This document shows positions 19,922-30,700 of a stretch of 64,000 nt of DNA, in pieces. The notes under the pieces are model-generated. The model was not told the DNA's origin, did not search any database, and saw nothing but the letters and a program-made list of their open reading frames with translations. Where the stretch lies: assembly GCF_014236855.1 (NCBI RefSeq), contig NZ_CP051261.1, positions 930,001 to 994,000 on the forward strand. The letters run 5' to 3'. Numbering within the stretch: position 1 is the stretch's first letter; every line of letters begins with the position of its first letter. This DNA comes from Xanthomonas sp. SI. Its GTDB lineage: Bacteria; Pseudomonadota; Gammaproteobacteria; Xanthomonadales; Xanthomonadaceae. The position numbers and the translations under genes are program-made.

Positions 19922-20698
19922 ATGACAGTTCCGGAAACGCTGCATCGCATCCCCCGTCACCCCTACCGCTGGCTGCCTGTGGCGCTGGCCTCGCAGGCGC
20001 TGGTGGCGGCGCTCTGGTGGCACTGGGGCTGGCGGATCGGGCTGCCGGCGCTGCTGGCCTCGCATGCGGCCCTGGTGCTGCCGGTGTTCCTGCCGCGGGC
20101 CTGGCTGTACGCGCCGGTGCTCAGCCGCCTGCCCGGCACCGCCCCGCGGGTGTGGCTGACCATCGACGACGGCCCCTCCGCCGACACTGCGCCGCTGCTG
20201 GACCTGCTCGACCGCCACCAGGCCAAGGCCACCTTCTTCCTGGTCGGCGTGCGCGCTGCTGCCCGCCCGGAACTGGTGCGCGAGATCCTGCGCCGCGGCC
20301 ACGGCATCGGCAACCACAGCCACACCCACCCGCAGGCCTGGTTCTGGGCGCTGGGGCCGCGGCGCATGGCGCGCGAGATCGGCCAGGCGCAGCAGGTGCT
20401 GGGCGCCATCGCCGGCACCGCGCCGCGCTGGTACCGCTCGGTGGTGGGCATGACCAACCCGTTCGTCGCCGCGCCGCTGCGCGCGCATGGCCTGACCCGG
20501 GTGGCGTGGAGCGCGCGCGGCTTCGACGGCGTGAACTGCGATCCCGCCGCGACCGTGGCGCGCATCGCGCGCGATCTGGCGCCCGGCGCGATCGTGCTGC
20601 TGCACGAGGGCGCGGCGCATGGGCACAACCTGGCGATCGTGGAAGGCGTGTTGCAGGCGATGCGCGACAAAGGCCTGGTCAGCATCCTGCCGGGCTAG
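19922..20698 (+). CDS. Polysaccharide deacetylase (NodB-like), membrane-anchored
   Basis: A 258-residue protein. Residues 15-60 contain one or two hydrophobic segments (VALASQALVAALWW and LLASHAALVLPVFL). A NodB-type domain follows: motif 1 TIDDGPS with the catalytic and metal Asp, motif 2 GNHSHTHP with the metal histidines, and a late motif IVLLHEGAAH. It is expected to remove acetyl groups from an extracellular or lipid-linked glycan. An upstream ATG at 19907 would add five residues. It is divergent from the glutaredoxin-fusion gene. Confidence 0.88.
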   Translation: MTVPETLHRIPRHPYRWLPVALASQALVAALWWHWGWRIGLPALLASHAALVLPVFLPRAWLYAPVLSRLPGTAPRVWLTIDDGPSADTAPLLDLLDRHQAKATFFLVGVRAAARPELVREILRRGHGIGNHSHTHPQAWFWALGPRRMAREIGQAQQVLGAIAGTAPRWYRSVVGMTNPFVAAPLRAHGLTRVAWSARGFDGVNCDPAATVARIARDLAPGAIVLLHEGAAHGHNLAIVEGVLQAMRDKGLVSILPG

Positions 20699-20803
20699 CG
20701 CGCCTGCGCGACCGAGATGCCAGGCGGCAACCGCGCGGGTCTGCCTGCACTGCAGTTGCTGTGGAGTCGCGACGCGAGCCAGCAGCTCGCGTTCGCGCCG
20801 GAC

Positions 20804-21145
20804 TCAGCTGCCCTGGATGAGTCCGAACACGATCAGCGCGGCGACGCCGACCAGGGTCGCGATCGCAAAGATCAGGCCTAGCACGCCGTACAGCTTCCTG
20901 CGGTCGCGCTGGAACAGGCTGCCGATGCCGAGCGCGGCGGCGGCCAACTCGGCGAAGACGCCGACCATCATCGCCATGCCGACCAGCATCGCCAGCGGCG
21001 AGTCTTCGTCCAGGCTGTCGGGCTGGGAATAGACCAGTGCCGCGCACACGCCGATCAGCACGAGCGTGAGCACCGCGGCGATCAGGCTGACCGCGAACGA
21101 GGCGATGCCGAGGCCGGAATAGGGAGGAAGCGTTGGGGATGTCAT
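20804..21145 (-). CDS. Small integral membrane protein, about three helices
   Basis: A 113-residue protein starting MTSPTLPPYSGLGIASFAVS at 21145, after a GGAG ribosome site. Hydrophobic stretches lie near residues 13-35, 50-70 and 85-110; the loop RDRRKLYGVLGLIF is basic. The opening resembles the DUF4190/DUF4064-type small membrane proteins. The longer frame from 21319 has an implausible Arg/Pro-rich extension. The function is unknown. Confidence 0.75.
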   Translation of the reverse strand: MTSPTLPPYSGLGIASFAVSLIAAVLTLVLIGVCAALVYSQPDSLDEDSPLAMLVGMAMMVGVFAELAAAALGIGSLFQRDRRKLYGVLGLIFAIATLVGVAALIVFGLIQGS

Positions 21146-21201
21146 GGGGACTCCGAGGGGGGGCAGGATCGTTCCGGCGCCGATGCGCGCAGGAGAGCGT
21201 G

Positions 21202-21561
21202 ATGCGGTTTGCGCGCGCGGCGCTGGTCGCGTCGGCATGCGTTGCCATGGCAGCGATCGCGGATGCGGATGCGAATCGGCAGGTCGGCGCGTTCGCACTG
21301 AATGAGCGTGGCGCTGCACATTGCCGAAGCTTGCATTTCCATCCGTGGAATCCGAGCGGCGCTATCGATGCGCCAGCGACGGCGCGGCAGTATAGACGTC
21401 ACGCGCCTCGCCAGTTGCCGGTGACCGCGGAAATGCGGTGCGGACTCGAGCTGCAATACGTGCACGCAACCGATGCACAGCGTTTCCGCGTCGCCAGGCG
21501 TCTGGCGACGGCAGTGCATGCAATGTCGAAACGGAGCTGCTTGGTGTATTCCCAGGCGTAA
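21202..21561 (+). CDS. Possible small exported protein
   Basis: A 119-residue reading frame starting after AGGAGA at 21191-21196. It begins with a plausible signal peptide (MRFARAALVASACVAMAAIA) followed by a basic, low-complexity region with three cysteines. No homologous family is recognised. The ribosome site and signal support it, but composition alone would be weak evidence, so it may not be a real gene. Confidence 0.45.
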   Translation: MRFARAALVASACVAMAAIADADANRQVGAFALNERGAAHCRSLHFHPWNPSGAIDAPATARQYRRHAPRQLPVTAEMRCGLELQYVHATDAQRFRVARRLATAVHAMSKRSCLVYSQA

Positions 21562-21580
21562 AGGCGCATGACCAGCCGCG

Positions 21581-22279
21581 TCAGCGCAGTTCGGCCACGA
21601 TCAGCCAGTTGTTGAACGGCGTGTTGCCGTACAGCGGCGCGAACGTGGCGCGCAGCCCAGCGTCGCCAAGCTGGCGTTCCAGGCTGTCGCGGGTGGGATA
21701 GCACTTGGGCACTTCCTGCATCCAGCCGGCCAGGTGCGCGAGCACATCGGTGACGCGGCTGGTGCGGCCGCGGCCGCTGGCATCGCCCAGGGCACTGCGG
21801 ATCACCAGCTTGGCGCCGGGGCCGAGCATCTTCGCCACGCTGCGGATCAGGTTGGCCTGCATGGCCGCGTCCAGGTACTGCAGCACGTCCAGGATCGCGA
21901 CGCTGCCGCTGTGCTCAGGCCAGGCCTGGCCGAGATCGACCACGTCGAAGCGAGTGTCGTGCAGTTCGCTGCGCGCGGCGATGCGGAGCGCGCGGCGGAT
22001 CTTGGACGCGTCGATGTCCACGCCGAGGTAGCGCTGCCGCTGGCCGTCGGCGCGCAGCGCATGCGCGAGCAGGCCCAGGCCGCAGCCCAGGTCCATGATC
22101 GGCGCGTCGGTGCCGCGCAGTGCGGCGAGCACGCCGGGGTAGAGCGGATCGGTGCGCAGCTTGGTGCGGGTGTAGTAGTAGTCGTAGCGGTTGCCGAGCG
22201 GATGCGTCGGCAGGAAGGCGCGGGCGATGGCCAGGGCCTGCGGGCGGGTCATGGGCTGGATGGTGCTGGCGTCGCGCAA
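21581..22279 (-). CDS. SAM-dependent class I methyltransferase
   Basis: A 232-residue protein with motif I IMDLGCGLGLLAHAL at about residues 60-74 and the acidic motif II YLGVDID. Later motifs are FDVVDLGQAW and VAILDVLQYLD. The N-terminal NRYDYYYTRTKLRTDPLYP is tyrosine-rich. The substrate is not predictable from sequence. It lies directly downstream of an SGNH-hydrolase gene on the same strand; both could be in one unit. Confidence 0.85.
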   Translation of the reverse strand: MRDASTIQPMTRPQALAIARAFLPTHPLGNRYDYYYTRTKLRTDPLYPGVLAALRGTDAPIMDLGCGLGLLAHALRADGQRQRYLGVDIDASKIRRALRIAARSELHDTRFDVVDLGQAWPEHSGSVAILDVLQYLDAAMQANLIRSVAKMLGPGAKLVIRSALGDASGRGRTSRVTDVLAHLAGWMQEVPKCYPTRDSLERQLGDAGLRATFAPLYGNTPFNNWLIVAELR

Positions 22280-22312
22280 TGTCGGTCCTTGGCAGCGGGG
22301 CGTCGTACTCCG

Positions 22313-22954
22313 CTAGGCTAACGCATCGCGCGCCGCAGGCAACAGCAGGCCGGTCCAGCGCGCATACATCGCCGCTGATGGATGCAGGCCGTCGGCGGCG
22401 AGCATCGCGGCGCTGCCGCCGCCATCGCGGCTGGCCGCGGTGATGTCGACGAAGCGCACCGCACGCGCCTGGCAGCAGGCCTGCGCGGCCGCATTGAACG
22501 CATCGATCTGCGTGCCGATGCGCACCGGATCGTGTTCGGGCGTCTGCGCGAACGTGGTCACGCCCCAGTCCGGGATCGATACCGCCAGCACCCGCCGCGG
22601 CTGGCCGTCGGCAAAGCCGATCGCGCGTTGCAGCAGCGCAGCGAACTGCGTGCGGTACTCGTCGAGCGCGCGCCCGCGGTACTGGTTGTTGACCCCGATC
22701 AGCAGCGTCACCAGCGCGAACGGCCCCTGCGGCGCGGCCGCATCGATGCCGGCAGCGAGTTCGTCGGTGGTCCAGCCGGTGGTGGCGACGATCTGCGGAT
22801 CGGCGATGGCGATGCCGTCGTGGCGCAGCGCCGCGGCCAGCTGCAGCGGCCAGCGCCCGGCGTTGGCCACGCCTTCGCCGATCGTGTAGGAATCGCCCAG
22901 CGCCAGATAGCGCAGCGGGGCATGCTGGAGTGTGGCGAAGCTGGCCTGGCTCAT
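22313..22954 (-). CDS. SGNH/GDSL-family hydrolase
   Basis: A 213-residue esterase-like protein. The block I nucleophile Ser22 is in LALGDSYTIGEG, a block III Asn lies in LLIGVNNQYRG, and the Asp-x-x-His pair is in ADGLHPSAAMY. No signal peptide is seen, so it is probably cytosolic. It may act as a lysophospholipase, arylesterase or acyl-sugar esterase; the sequence does not decide. Confidence 0.88.
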   Translation of the reverse strand: MSQASFATLQHAPLRYLALGDSYTIGEGVANAGRWPLQLAAALRHDGIAIADPQIVATTGWTTDELAAGIDAAAPQGPFALVTLLIGVNNQYRGRALDEYRTQFAALLQRAIGFADGQPRRVLAVSIPDWGVTTFAQTPEHDPVRIGTQIDAFNAAAQACCQARAVRFVDITAASRDGGGSAAMLAADGLHPSAAMYARWTGLLLPAARDALA

Positions 22955-23020
22955 CGCGACGGCACCGAAGACGGCCGGGTCACCGACACCGGAAATCGCA
23001 GCAACGCCTCACGCTTTGCC

Positions 23021-23045
23021 ATTCCCGATTCCCCATTCCCGATTC
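23021..23045. repeat. GGGAATC-type short tandem intergenic repeat
   Basis: Reverse-strand repeats of GGGAATCGGGAATG (read here as CATTCCCGATTCCC). The same degenerate heptad repeat occurs near 44713-44821, 46699-46794 and 50597. It lies just 3' of the alaA-like gene. Confidence 0.6.
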
Positions 23046-24324
23046 ACCGCCCCCCAGCCACACTGCGCTGCTTCAGCGGCACCACCTTGGTCGCCGCCTC
23101 GGCGCGGCGCGCCAGCACCCGGTCGATGCGCGCGAACACCTCGCGCATCACCGCCGCTTCCGGTAACAGGGTCACGCGGAAATGGTGGCGGTAGGGCACG
23201 TTGAAGCTGGAACCGGGCACCACCAGCACGCCCTCGTCGTTCATCAGCTCCAGCGCGAAGTCGTGGTCGTCGAAGTTGCGCGCGGCCGCGCCGACCACCG
23301 CCGGGAACGCGTACAGCGCGCCGGCCGGCTGCACCAGCGACAAGTGTTCGCTGGCCGCACAGGCCTCGATCACCGCGCGGCGGGTTTCGTACAGGCGCCC
23401 GCCCGGCGCGCACAGCGGCGAGATCGTGTCCGGGCCGTTGACCGCGGCGTCGATCGCGTACTGGCCCGGCACGTTCGCGCACAGGCGCAGCGCGCCGAGC
23501 AGATCCATCGCATTGCGGAATTCGGTGACGCGCTCGGCGGCGCCGGACAGCAGCGCCCAGCCCACCCGCCAGCCGCAGGCGCGGTGCACCTTGCTCAGGC
23601 CGCCGAAACTGATGCACGGGTGCTCGCCGGCCAGCGGCGCGACCGGCACGAAGTCGGCGCCGTCGTACAGCACCTGGTCGTAGATCTCGTCGACCATCAG
23701 CAGCAGGTTGTGCTTGGCCGCGATCGCCACGATCTTCTCCAGCAGCTCGCGCGAATAGCTGGCGCCGCTGGGATTGTTCGGGTTGATCAGCACGATGGCG
23801 CGGGTACGCGAGGACACCAGCGTCTCGATCTCCACCGGGTCGGGCTGGAAGCCGTTCTCCGGCGCGCAGCGGTAGTACACCGGGCGGCCGTCGTTGAGGA
23901 TGGTGGCGGCCGACCACAGCGGATAGTCGGGCGAGGGCACCAGCACTTCGTCGCCGGGATTGAGCAGCGCGCGCAGCGACAGGTCGATCAGCTCGCTGAC
24001 CCCGTTGCCGATGAAGATGCGGTCCGGATGCGCGTCCGGGTGCTGGCGCCGCGCATAGGCCGCGGCGATCGCCTCGCGCGCCTCCGGCAGGCCCTGCTGG
24101 TGCGTATAGGGATCGGTGCGGCCCATGTCGTCGGCGATCGCACGCTGCAGGTGCTCCGGCGCGCGGAACCCGAACGCGCCGGGATTGCCGATGTTGAGCT
24201 TGATCAGCTTGCGCCCCTGCGCCTCCAGCTCCCGGGCTCGCCGCGCCAGTTCGCCCCGGATCTCGTAGCGGACTTCGGACAGGCGTTCGCGGATCGCGAG
24301 CGGCTTGATCGGGGGCGTGGGCAT
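23044..24324 (-). CDS. alaA: Glutamate-pyruvate aminotransferase, AlaA type
   Basis: A 426-residue PLP-dependent fold-type I aminotransferase. Its motifs closely follow E. coli AlaA: YEIRGELARRARELEAQG, KLNIGNPGAFGF, IFIGNGVSELID, VPSPDYPLWSA, INPNNPSGA, the PLP lysine Lys245 in GGLSKVHRACGWRVGW, and MDLLGALRLCANVPGQ. It makes alanine from pyruvate and glutamate. The start at 24324 was chosen because the upstream extension of about 54 residues has no family character. It is divergent from the type I secretion genes. Confidence 0.9.
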   Translation of the reverse strand: MPTPPIKPLAIRERLSEVRYEIRGELARRARELEAQGRKLIKLNIGNPGAFGFRAPEHLQRAIADDMGRTDPYTHQQGLPEAREAIAAAYARRQHPDAHPDRIFIGNGVSELIDLSLRALLNPGDEVLVPSPDYPLWSAATILNDGRPVYYRCAPENGFQPDPVEIETLVSSRTRAIVLINPNNPSGASYSRELLEKIVAIAAKHNLLLMVDEIYDQVLYDGADFVPVAPLAGEHPCISFGGLSKVHRACGWRVGWALLSGAAERVTEFRNAMDLLGALRLCANVPGQYAIDAAVNGPDTISPLCAPGGRLYETRRAVIEACAASEHLSLVQPAGALYAFPAVVGAAARNFDDHDFALELMNDEGVLVVPGSSFNVPYRHHFRVTLLPEAAVMREVFARIDRVLARRAEAATKVVPLKQRSVAGGR

Positions 24325-24590
24325 TGCGGTGAGCCGGTGGCAGGCGTTGGACTTGGCATGGTAACGGAAATGTGGTTGTGCCGCAGGTCGTGGCGCCCTG
24401 ATGGGAAACGTCTTGGGGCGTTGGGCACTAGCCGCTGGAGGCTCGGTCATTCGGCAGGCTTTATTGGTGGCAGTAAGGAAAGGCAAAACCGGGTCGATAT
24501 GGCGATAGCCGGATTGACGAGGCGCGCAGACCGAAGGATCCTATGTAGGGATTTGGGCCTAAGTTGGGTTCAGAAGCAAAGGATTGTGCT

Positions 24591-26756
24591 ATGTCAGGGG
24601 GAATGGCGTCGCTCTCGATCATCGAGGGCGGTGAGGCTGTGCAGGATCGAACAGATCTGGCACTGCAGGGTTTGGTGCTGCTTGCGCAGTTTCATGGGGT
24701 GGCAGCCGATGCGGCGCAACTCGCGCATGCGTTCGCACGTATCGGCGAATCGTTCGACGAAACCACATTGCTGTTGGCTGCCAAGCAACTTGGGCTCAAG
24801 GCTAAGGTGGTGTCGCAATCTGCCTCGCGGATAGGTATGGCGGCCCTGCCAGCGCTTGCGCTGGTGCCGGACGGCGAGGCATTCATTGTCGCAAAGGTCA
24901 GTGGCGAACAAATCCTGATCCACGATCTGGTCGAAAAGCGGCCGCGCTCGATTTCAGTTGCTGAGTTCGAGGCACGCTATAAAGGTCGCTTGTTGCAAGT
25001 GGCATCTCGTGCTTCTGTGCTCGGCGATCTGGCCAAGTTCGATTTCAGCTGGTTCATCCCCGCGGTGGTCAAGTATCGCAAGCTGATGCTCGAGGTGTTC
25101 GTCGTCTCCTTCTTCATCCAGCTGTTCGCGCTGGTAACGCCGCTGTTCTATCAAGTCGTGATGGACAAGGTGCTGGTCCATCACGGATTGACAACCCTGG
25201 ACGTCATCGCCATCGGGCTGGTCTCGATGGGCGTGTTCGAGGTGGTGTTGTCTGGCTTGCGTACCTATGTCTTCGCCCACACGACCAGCAAGATCGATGT
25301 GGAGCTCGGTGCGCGTCTGTTCCGCCACGTACTCGCCCTGCCGCTGGCTTATTTCGAATCGCGGCGAGTAGGCGACACCATCGCACGCGTGAGGGAGCTG
25401 GAGAATATCCGTAATTTCCTGACCGGGCAGGCGCTTACTTCGGTGCTGGACCTGTTCTTCACCGTGGTATTCCTGGCGGTGATGTTCTGGTATAGCGGTT
25501 GGCTCACCTTGATCGTAGTGTTGTCCTTGCCGCTTTACGCACTGATCTCGACACTAGTGACCCCGGTGTTGCGGACCCGCCTGAACGAGAAGTTCGCCCG
25601 CGGTGCGGACAACCAATCCTTTCTAGTGGAAACCATCAGTGGCATCGGCACAGTCAAGGCAATGGCGGTCGACCCGCGTGTTACCCGTACCTGGGACAAT
25701 CAACTCGCTGGTTACGTCAATGCGGGCTTCGGCGTTACCAGGATCGCCACGCTCGGTCAGCAAAGCGTGCAACTGGTCCAAAAACTGACAGCCGTCGCCG
25801 TGTTGTTCTGGGGCGCCAAGCTGGTCATCGAGGGCAAACTGTCGGTTGGGCAATTGATCGCCTTCAATATGCTGTCCGGTCAGGTGACTGCGCCGATCAT
25901 CCGCCTGGCCCAGCTGTGGCAGGACTTTCAGCAGGTCGGCATATCGGTCGAGCGGTTGGGCGACATCCTCAATACGCGTACCGAGGTGCCAGGTAGCCGC
26001 CTGGCGCTGCCTCCGATACGTGGGCAAGTGACGTTCGAACGGGTGACGTTCCGTTATCGTCCTGATGCGCCGGAAGTGCTGAACGGCATCGAGTTGGATG
26101 TCCGGCCAGGCGAGGTCATCGGCATCGTAGGACGATCTGGCTCCGGCAAGAGCACCTTGACCAAGCTGGTGCAGAGGCTCTACACGCCTGAGCGTGGCCG
26201 CGTCCTGATCGATGGTCAGGACCTGGCGTTGGCCGATCCTGCCTGGCTGCGCCGGCAGCTGGGCGTTGTGCTGCAGGAGAACTTCCTGTTCAACCGCAGT
26301 GTGCGCGAGAACATCGCCCTGTCCGACCCCGGCATGTCGCTGGATCGGGTGATCAATGCGGCGAGACTGGCGGGCGCACACGACTTCATCGTCGAGTTGC
26401 CGGAAGGCTACGACACCAAGGTGGGCGAGCACGGCGCGGGTCTATCCGGCGGCCAGCGCCAGCGAATCGCGATTGCACGCGCATTGATCGGTGATCCTCG
26501 CATCCTGATCCTGGATGAGGCGACCAGCGCTCTGGACTATGAGTCCGAGCATGCGGTGATGAGCAACATGCGTTCGATCTGCAAAGGCCGCACCGTGCTG
26601 ATCATTGCCCATCGGCTATCGACCGTGCGCCAGGCCAATCGGATCGTCGTGGTGGAAAAGGGACGCATCGTAGAGAGCGGCTCGCACAGCGAACTGGTGG
26701 ATCGTCCAGACGGCCACTACGCAAATCTATTCCGACTTCAGCAGGGAACCCCATGA
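24591..26756 (+). CDS. Type I secretion ABC transporter/ATPase (HlyB/RtxB type)
   Basis: A 721-residue inner-membrane exporter. Residues 20-150 form a C39-peptidase-like domain without the catalytic cysteine (HlyB style, so no leader cleavage is expected). Residues 160-440 hold the six-helix transmembrane domain. The ATPase has Walker [10 protein letters not shown] near residue 513, signature LSGGQRQR and Walker [13 protein letters not shown]. The ATG at 24591 has AAAGGA eight bases upstream; an earlier in-frame TTG at 24564 is less likely. It overlaps the next gene by four bases. It should export the RTX protein encoded downstream, using an outer-membrane TolC encoded elsewhere. Confidence 0.95.
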   Translation: MSGGMASLSIIEGGEAVQDRTDLALQGLVLLAQFHGVAADAAQLAHAFARIGESFDETTLLLAAKQLGLKAKVVSQSASRIGMAALPALALVPDGEAFIVAKVSGEQILIHDLVEKRPRSISVAEFEARYKGRLLQVASRASVLGDLAKFDFSWFIPAVVKYRKLMLEVFVVSFFIQLFALVTPLFYQVVMDKVLVHHGLTTLDVIAIGLVSMGVFEVVLSGLRTYVFAHTTSKIDVELGARLFRHVLALPLAYFESRRVGDTIARVRELENIRNFLTGQALTSVLDLFFTVVFLAVMFWYSGWLTLIVVLSLPLYALISTLVTPVLRTRLNEKFARGADNQSFLVETISGIGTVKAMAVDPRVTRTWDNQLAGYVNAGFGVTRIATLGQQSVQLVQKLTAVAVLFWGAKLVIEGKLSVGQLIAFNMLSGQVTAPIIRLAQLWQDFQQVGISVERLGDILNTRTEVPGSRLALPPIRGQVTFERVTFRYRPDAPEVLNGIELDVRPGEVIGIVGRSGSGKSTLTKLVQRLYTPERGRVLIDGQDLALADPAWLRRQLGVVLQENFLFNRSVRENIALSDPGMSLDRVINAARLAGAHDFIVELPEGYDTKVGEHGAGLSGGQRQRIAIARALIGDPRILILDEATSALDYESEHAVMSNMRSICKGRTVLIIAHRLSTVRQANRIVVVEKGRIVESGSHSELVDRPDGHYANLFRLQQGTP

Positions 26757-28174
26757 AGCATCTGCTCCAGGGATGGCGCGACTTTTTCCACCGTTATTTC
26801 AATGTCTTCAGATCCGTCTGGTCCATCCGGAAGCAGTTGGATGCGCCTGATAGGACATCGGACGAGCGTGCGTTTCTTCCCGCGCATCTTGAATTGATCG
26901 AATCGCCGACATCGCCCACTGCGCGTTGGACCATGCGCGTCATCATCGCGTTCTTTTGCGTAGCGTTGCTATGGGCTTGCCTGGGCAAGTTGGACATCGT
27001 GGCAGTCGCCCCAGGCAAGACCGTAGTCGATTCCCGGACCAAGGTGGTGCAGACGGCAGAGACAGCGGTGGTGCGCAAGATCCTGGTGCGCGATGGGCAG
27101 GCAGTGAAGCAGGGCCAACTTCTAATCGAGTTGGACGCCACCGCAACCGGTGCGGACTTCGTCCAGGCCGGCGGTTCTCTGGTCAATGCGCGCCTAATGG
27201 TTCTGCGGCAGTCGGCACTTGCCCGTGCGATCGCCGATGGCCAGCCGCCGAGCTTGGACCCGGCGCCGGATCTAGATGCCGAGCGTGTCGCAACCGAACA
27301 GCAACTGGTCGTCAGCCAGTTCGAAGCCTTCCAGGCTCGCCGTCACAACCTGCAGGCCAGCATCGCGCAACGGCAGGCTGAACTGCGCACGACACAGGAT
27401 GAGATCGGCCCGTTGGCTGAGTCTGCGCGCATTTCCAAAGTCCGCGCAGAGGACTACAGCCGCCTGCTAGAGGGTAAGTACGTGGGACGCCACGAATACC
27501 TGCTGCGCGAACAAGAACGCATCTCTGCGGAAAGCCAGCTCGCGACTCAGCGCAATCGCCTGCAGGAGATTCGCTCTGCCCTCAGTGGCGCGCAGGAGGA
27601 GCTGCGGATACTGGTGACCGATACCCGGCAGCAAGCGTTGGACGCTGTGCGCCAGGCGAACGAACAAGTCGGACAGCTGACGCAGGATGTAGCAAAGACG
27701 GGGCAGCGCGACAAGCTGATGGCACTGCGAGCTCCGGTGGACGGAACGGTGCAGCAACTGGCGGTGCACACGGTTGGCGGTGTGGTGACGCCAGCGCAAT
27801 CCCTGCTGGTGGTGGTGCCAGCTGAGGAGGCGTTGGAGGTGGAAGTCACCGTGTTGAACAAGGACATCGGATTTATGCGGCCTGGGCAACCGGTGACCGT
27901 GAAGATCGATAGCTTTCCTTACACGCGCTATGGTTATTTGACTGGGACTGTGGCGAGTGTTTCGCATGACGCTGCGCAAGATGAAAAGCTCGGTTTAGTT
28001 TTTCCGGCACGAATTCGGCTTGATAACGACATGCTGGAGATTGAGGGTATGAAAGTGCAGATGAGTGCAGGCATGAGTTTGAGCGCGGAGATAAAGACGG
28101 GGAAGCGGAGGGTGATTGAATATCTGTTGAGTCCATTAAGTAGCTATTCGTCCGAGTCGCTACGGGAGCGATAG
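26753..28174 (+). CDS. Type I secretion membrane-fusion protein (HlyD family)
   Basis: A 473-residue periplasmic adaptor. A short cytosolic N-terminus is followed by one membrane helix (about 60-80, [15 protein letters not shown]), a lipoyl-like start ([10 protein letters not shown]), a long coiled coil (about 150-300) and a C-terminal beta domain with [21 protein letters not shown] and [20 protein letters not shown], the classic HlyD ending. The start codon overlaps the ATPase stop as ATGA. The last 150 bases become visibly richer in A and T, at the edge of the AT-rich segment. Confidence 0.95.
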   Translation: MKHLLQGWRDFFHRYFNVFRSVWSIRKQLDAPDRTSDERAFLPAHLELIESPTSPTARWTMRVIIAFFCVALLWACLGKLDIVAVAPGKTVVDSRTKVVQTAETAVVRKILVRDGQAVKQGQLLIELDATATGADFVQAGGSLVNARLMVLRQSALARAIADGQPPSLDPAPDLDAERVATEQQLVVSQFEAFQARRHNLQASIAQRQAELRTTQDEIGPLAESARISKVRAEDYSRLLEGKYVGRHEYLLREQERISAESQLATQRNRLQEIRSALSGAQEELRILVTDTRQQALDAVRQANEQVGQLTQDVAKTGQRDKLMALRAPVDGTVQQLAVHTVGGVVTPAQSLLVVVPAEEALEVEVTVLNKDIGFMRPGQPVTVKIDSFPYTRYGYLTGTVASVSHDAAQDEKLGLVFPARIRLDNDMLEIEGMKVQMSAGMSLSAEIKTGKRRVIEYLLSPLSSYSSESLRER

Positions 28175-30700
28175 TTCTAAAAGAGTGTGCATTCCCTAAT
28201 GATGTGGCGTGTGCCCAATATTTATTAAATAAAGTTTGGAAAACTATATGAAATTAAATTTTATATTTTTTTTTACTTTTATACTAGTGGGTTGTGATAG
28301 TGGGCCCTTGCCTGGTCACAGCGATGTATATGTCGCAATTAACAAAGTCTTGATGAAAAGAGGAGTTTGTGAAAGTCTGAGGGACTGCCAGGGCAAAAGT
28401 ATTGTTTTTTGGGAGAGTAGTAACAATACGATGTATTTTAATATTTATTCATCTGGCGATGCGAATCAGTGGTCGGAAATCGAATCTGCTGTGGCTAAGG
28501 TTAAGTATGATTCAAATATTAAGCATCCTGTTAAATTATCCTTTTTTAAGGATAGTAAGTTCGAGGCTTTAAGTTGTAAATTTAACTGTACCCCTGTGCA
28601 TACAAAGGAGATTTTGTGAAAGATTACGGATATGTGGAAGTTAGGTATGACGTGGGTGGAGCTGATAGCACTCCTCATACATTTATTGTTGTCACCAACC
28701 CTGATGGCACTACTAGGGAGTATGGTTTTGCTCCGGCGGTGAGTGGAAGAATGTGGGGGGATGGAAAAGTCTATGAAACGGGTGTGGGGACTGAGGAGGG
28801 GGAGCATGAATATCAAGGGGCGAGCAATAAGGTCGCCATTACCGAGGCTCAATATGCTAATCTTATGGAATTTATTGATTACACAAGATCTGGTAGTGAA
28901 TATTGGGTTGGTGGCGATAATTTGACGCCGAAAATGTACAACTGCACCACTTGGCAAGATGCGGCTTTCGATTATGCTGGCTTGGCGTCTCCTACTCTGG
29001 CTGATAGTAACTGGAATCCATATGGTCAATACATCGTTGACCAGATTGAAGATTATTACGGTGGTGCGAGTGAGTGGATACAGAAGGAGATAGAAAGTGT
29101 CGAGGATTGGGCGGATAAGACCGCTGAGCAGATATCTGATTGGGTTAAAGAGAGGGCGCAGCAGGCCCAAGAAACAGGTGAGGAATGGTACGAAGCAGGA
29201 AGGAAGAAGTTAGATGATGCAAAGAAGGCCATTGACGACTGGTACGAGGATGCATGGCACTGGACCAAGGATAAAGTGGCTGAAGCCGGGGATTTTGTCG
29301 ATGATCTGTTTGATCGCGCACGTCAGTGGATTCCTCGCCGTGACCCATTGACGCTGGATCTTGATGGCGACGGGATTGAAACCATTGGTGCTAATGGTTC
29401 GGTGCTATTCGATCACGATGGCGACGGTGTACGTAGTGGCACAGGATGGATATCGTCAGATGACGGCTTGCTCGTTCTGGATAGGAATGGGAATGGCTTG
29501 ATAGATAATGGTTCTGAGCTTTTTGGTGTGGATACTATTCTTGCTGATGGCGGAAGCGCGTCGTCAGGCTTTGCAGCGTTAGCTGATCTTGATTCCAACA
29601 ATGATGGCATATTTGACGCAAGCGATACACGATTCGGTGACGTTAGGGTATGGCGCGACCTCAATCAGGATGGGGTGTCGCAGGCTTCTGAGTTGTTTCA
29701 GCTCTCCACGCTTGGAATTGCATCGATTACGCTGACGCCGGTTACAACCACAGATCTCGATCTTGGCAACGGAAATATCGTTGACAATCGTGGTGCGTAT
29801 ACCCGCACTGACGGCGCTACCGGTTTGGCGGGCGACCTGCAGCTAGCTATGAACAATTTCTTTCGGGACTTCAGTGGTTCTTTGGTGCCGATTGTCATAA
29901 CCGACGAAGCGAAACAGTTGCCTGGACTCAAGGGTAGTGGAGCTGTCCGCGATTTGGTAGAGGCCGCAAGTCTGTCAGAAGATCTTCTCGCATCGGTTCA
30001 ATCACTAGCGCCCGGAATTTCCCGTAACCAGATGAGATCCGCACTCGACATGATTATCATGCGCTGGGCGGAGACCTCGACCATGCAGAGTAGCGAGGAT
30101 TTCATTGAAGCCTCCGGTTCGATAAATCGCACCGTCTATTACCATGGCGCAGTTCCGGCGGCTGTCAACGCTGAGGGTCCAGCTGCCGTCGAAGCATGGA
30201 TACAGCAGCAGCATGAGCAGTTAGCACCTATTATTGCCATCCTGGAGAAGTTTAATGGATCTAGCTTGGTCAGTTATCAAAATGATCAGGTATCAACTGG
30301 TGGGGGTACATATCAGTGGAGGAGCATTTCACGTGCGAATGGTGCTTCCGAACAGATAATGAGTATCCTTTTGCAGCCTGAGCAAATCAGCGCCATACTG
30401 GACGCCTACAGTAAGCTAAAAGAGTCAGTGTACGCTGGTTTGGTTGCCTATACTAGGCTGTCAGGCTATATGGATAGTGTCTTATTGTATTATTCCAATG
30501 GAAATCTGCAGTTTGATCTTTCTGCGCTGGGTGAAATGTTGGAAAGTAAGCGGGAAAGTGATCTTGGTGCAGCTCTTCAAGATGTCCTGGATCTTTATAC
30601 ATACGCAGACGGTTTCCTGAGTGACGGCGGCTGGGATGGTCCGACATTACTGAACGACTGGATCGAAAGCGCCAGCACGACATCCGCCGGGCTCGAAGCT
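28175..30700. other. AT-rich segment of foreign composition
   Basis: From about 28,000 through the lipoprotein gene and the first third of the RTX gene the sequence contains frequent AT runs (for example TTTATTAAATAAAG) and uses TTA, ATT, AAT and TAT codons that are rare in the very GC-rich genes around it. The composition returns toward the regional norm inside the RTX repeats. This supports acquisition of the toxin N-terminus and the lipoprotein from another source. Confidence 0.75.
28248..28619 (+). CDS. Small AT-rich lipoprotein, candidate immunity protein
   Basis: A 123-residue protein from the ATG at 28248. Residues 1-15 are a strongly hydrophobic signal ending FILVGC, so Cys16 should be lipidated. 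Four later cysteines (in GVCESLRDC and SCKFNC) could form two disulfides in the periplasm. It contains no known catalytic motif. Its stop codon overlaps the GTG start of the RTX gene (GTGA), so the two are made together. The position, size and localisation fit an immunity protein for the adjacent secreted effector, but no sequence family was recognised. AT-rich promoter-like DNA (TATTTATTAAATAAAG) precedes it. Confidence 0.75.
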   Translation: MKLNFIFFFTFILVGCDSGPLPGHSDVYVAINKVLMKRGVCESLRDCQGKSIVFWESSNNTMYFNIYSSGDANQWSEIESAVAKVKYDSNIKHPVKLSFFKDSKFEALSCKFNCTPVHTKEIL

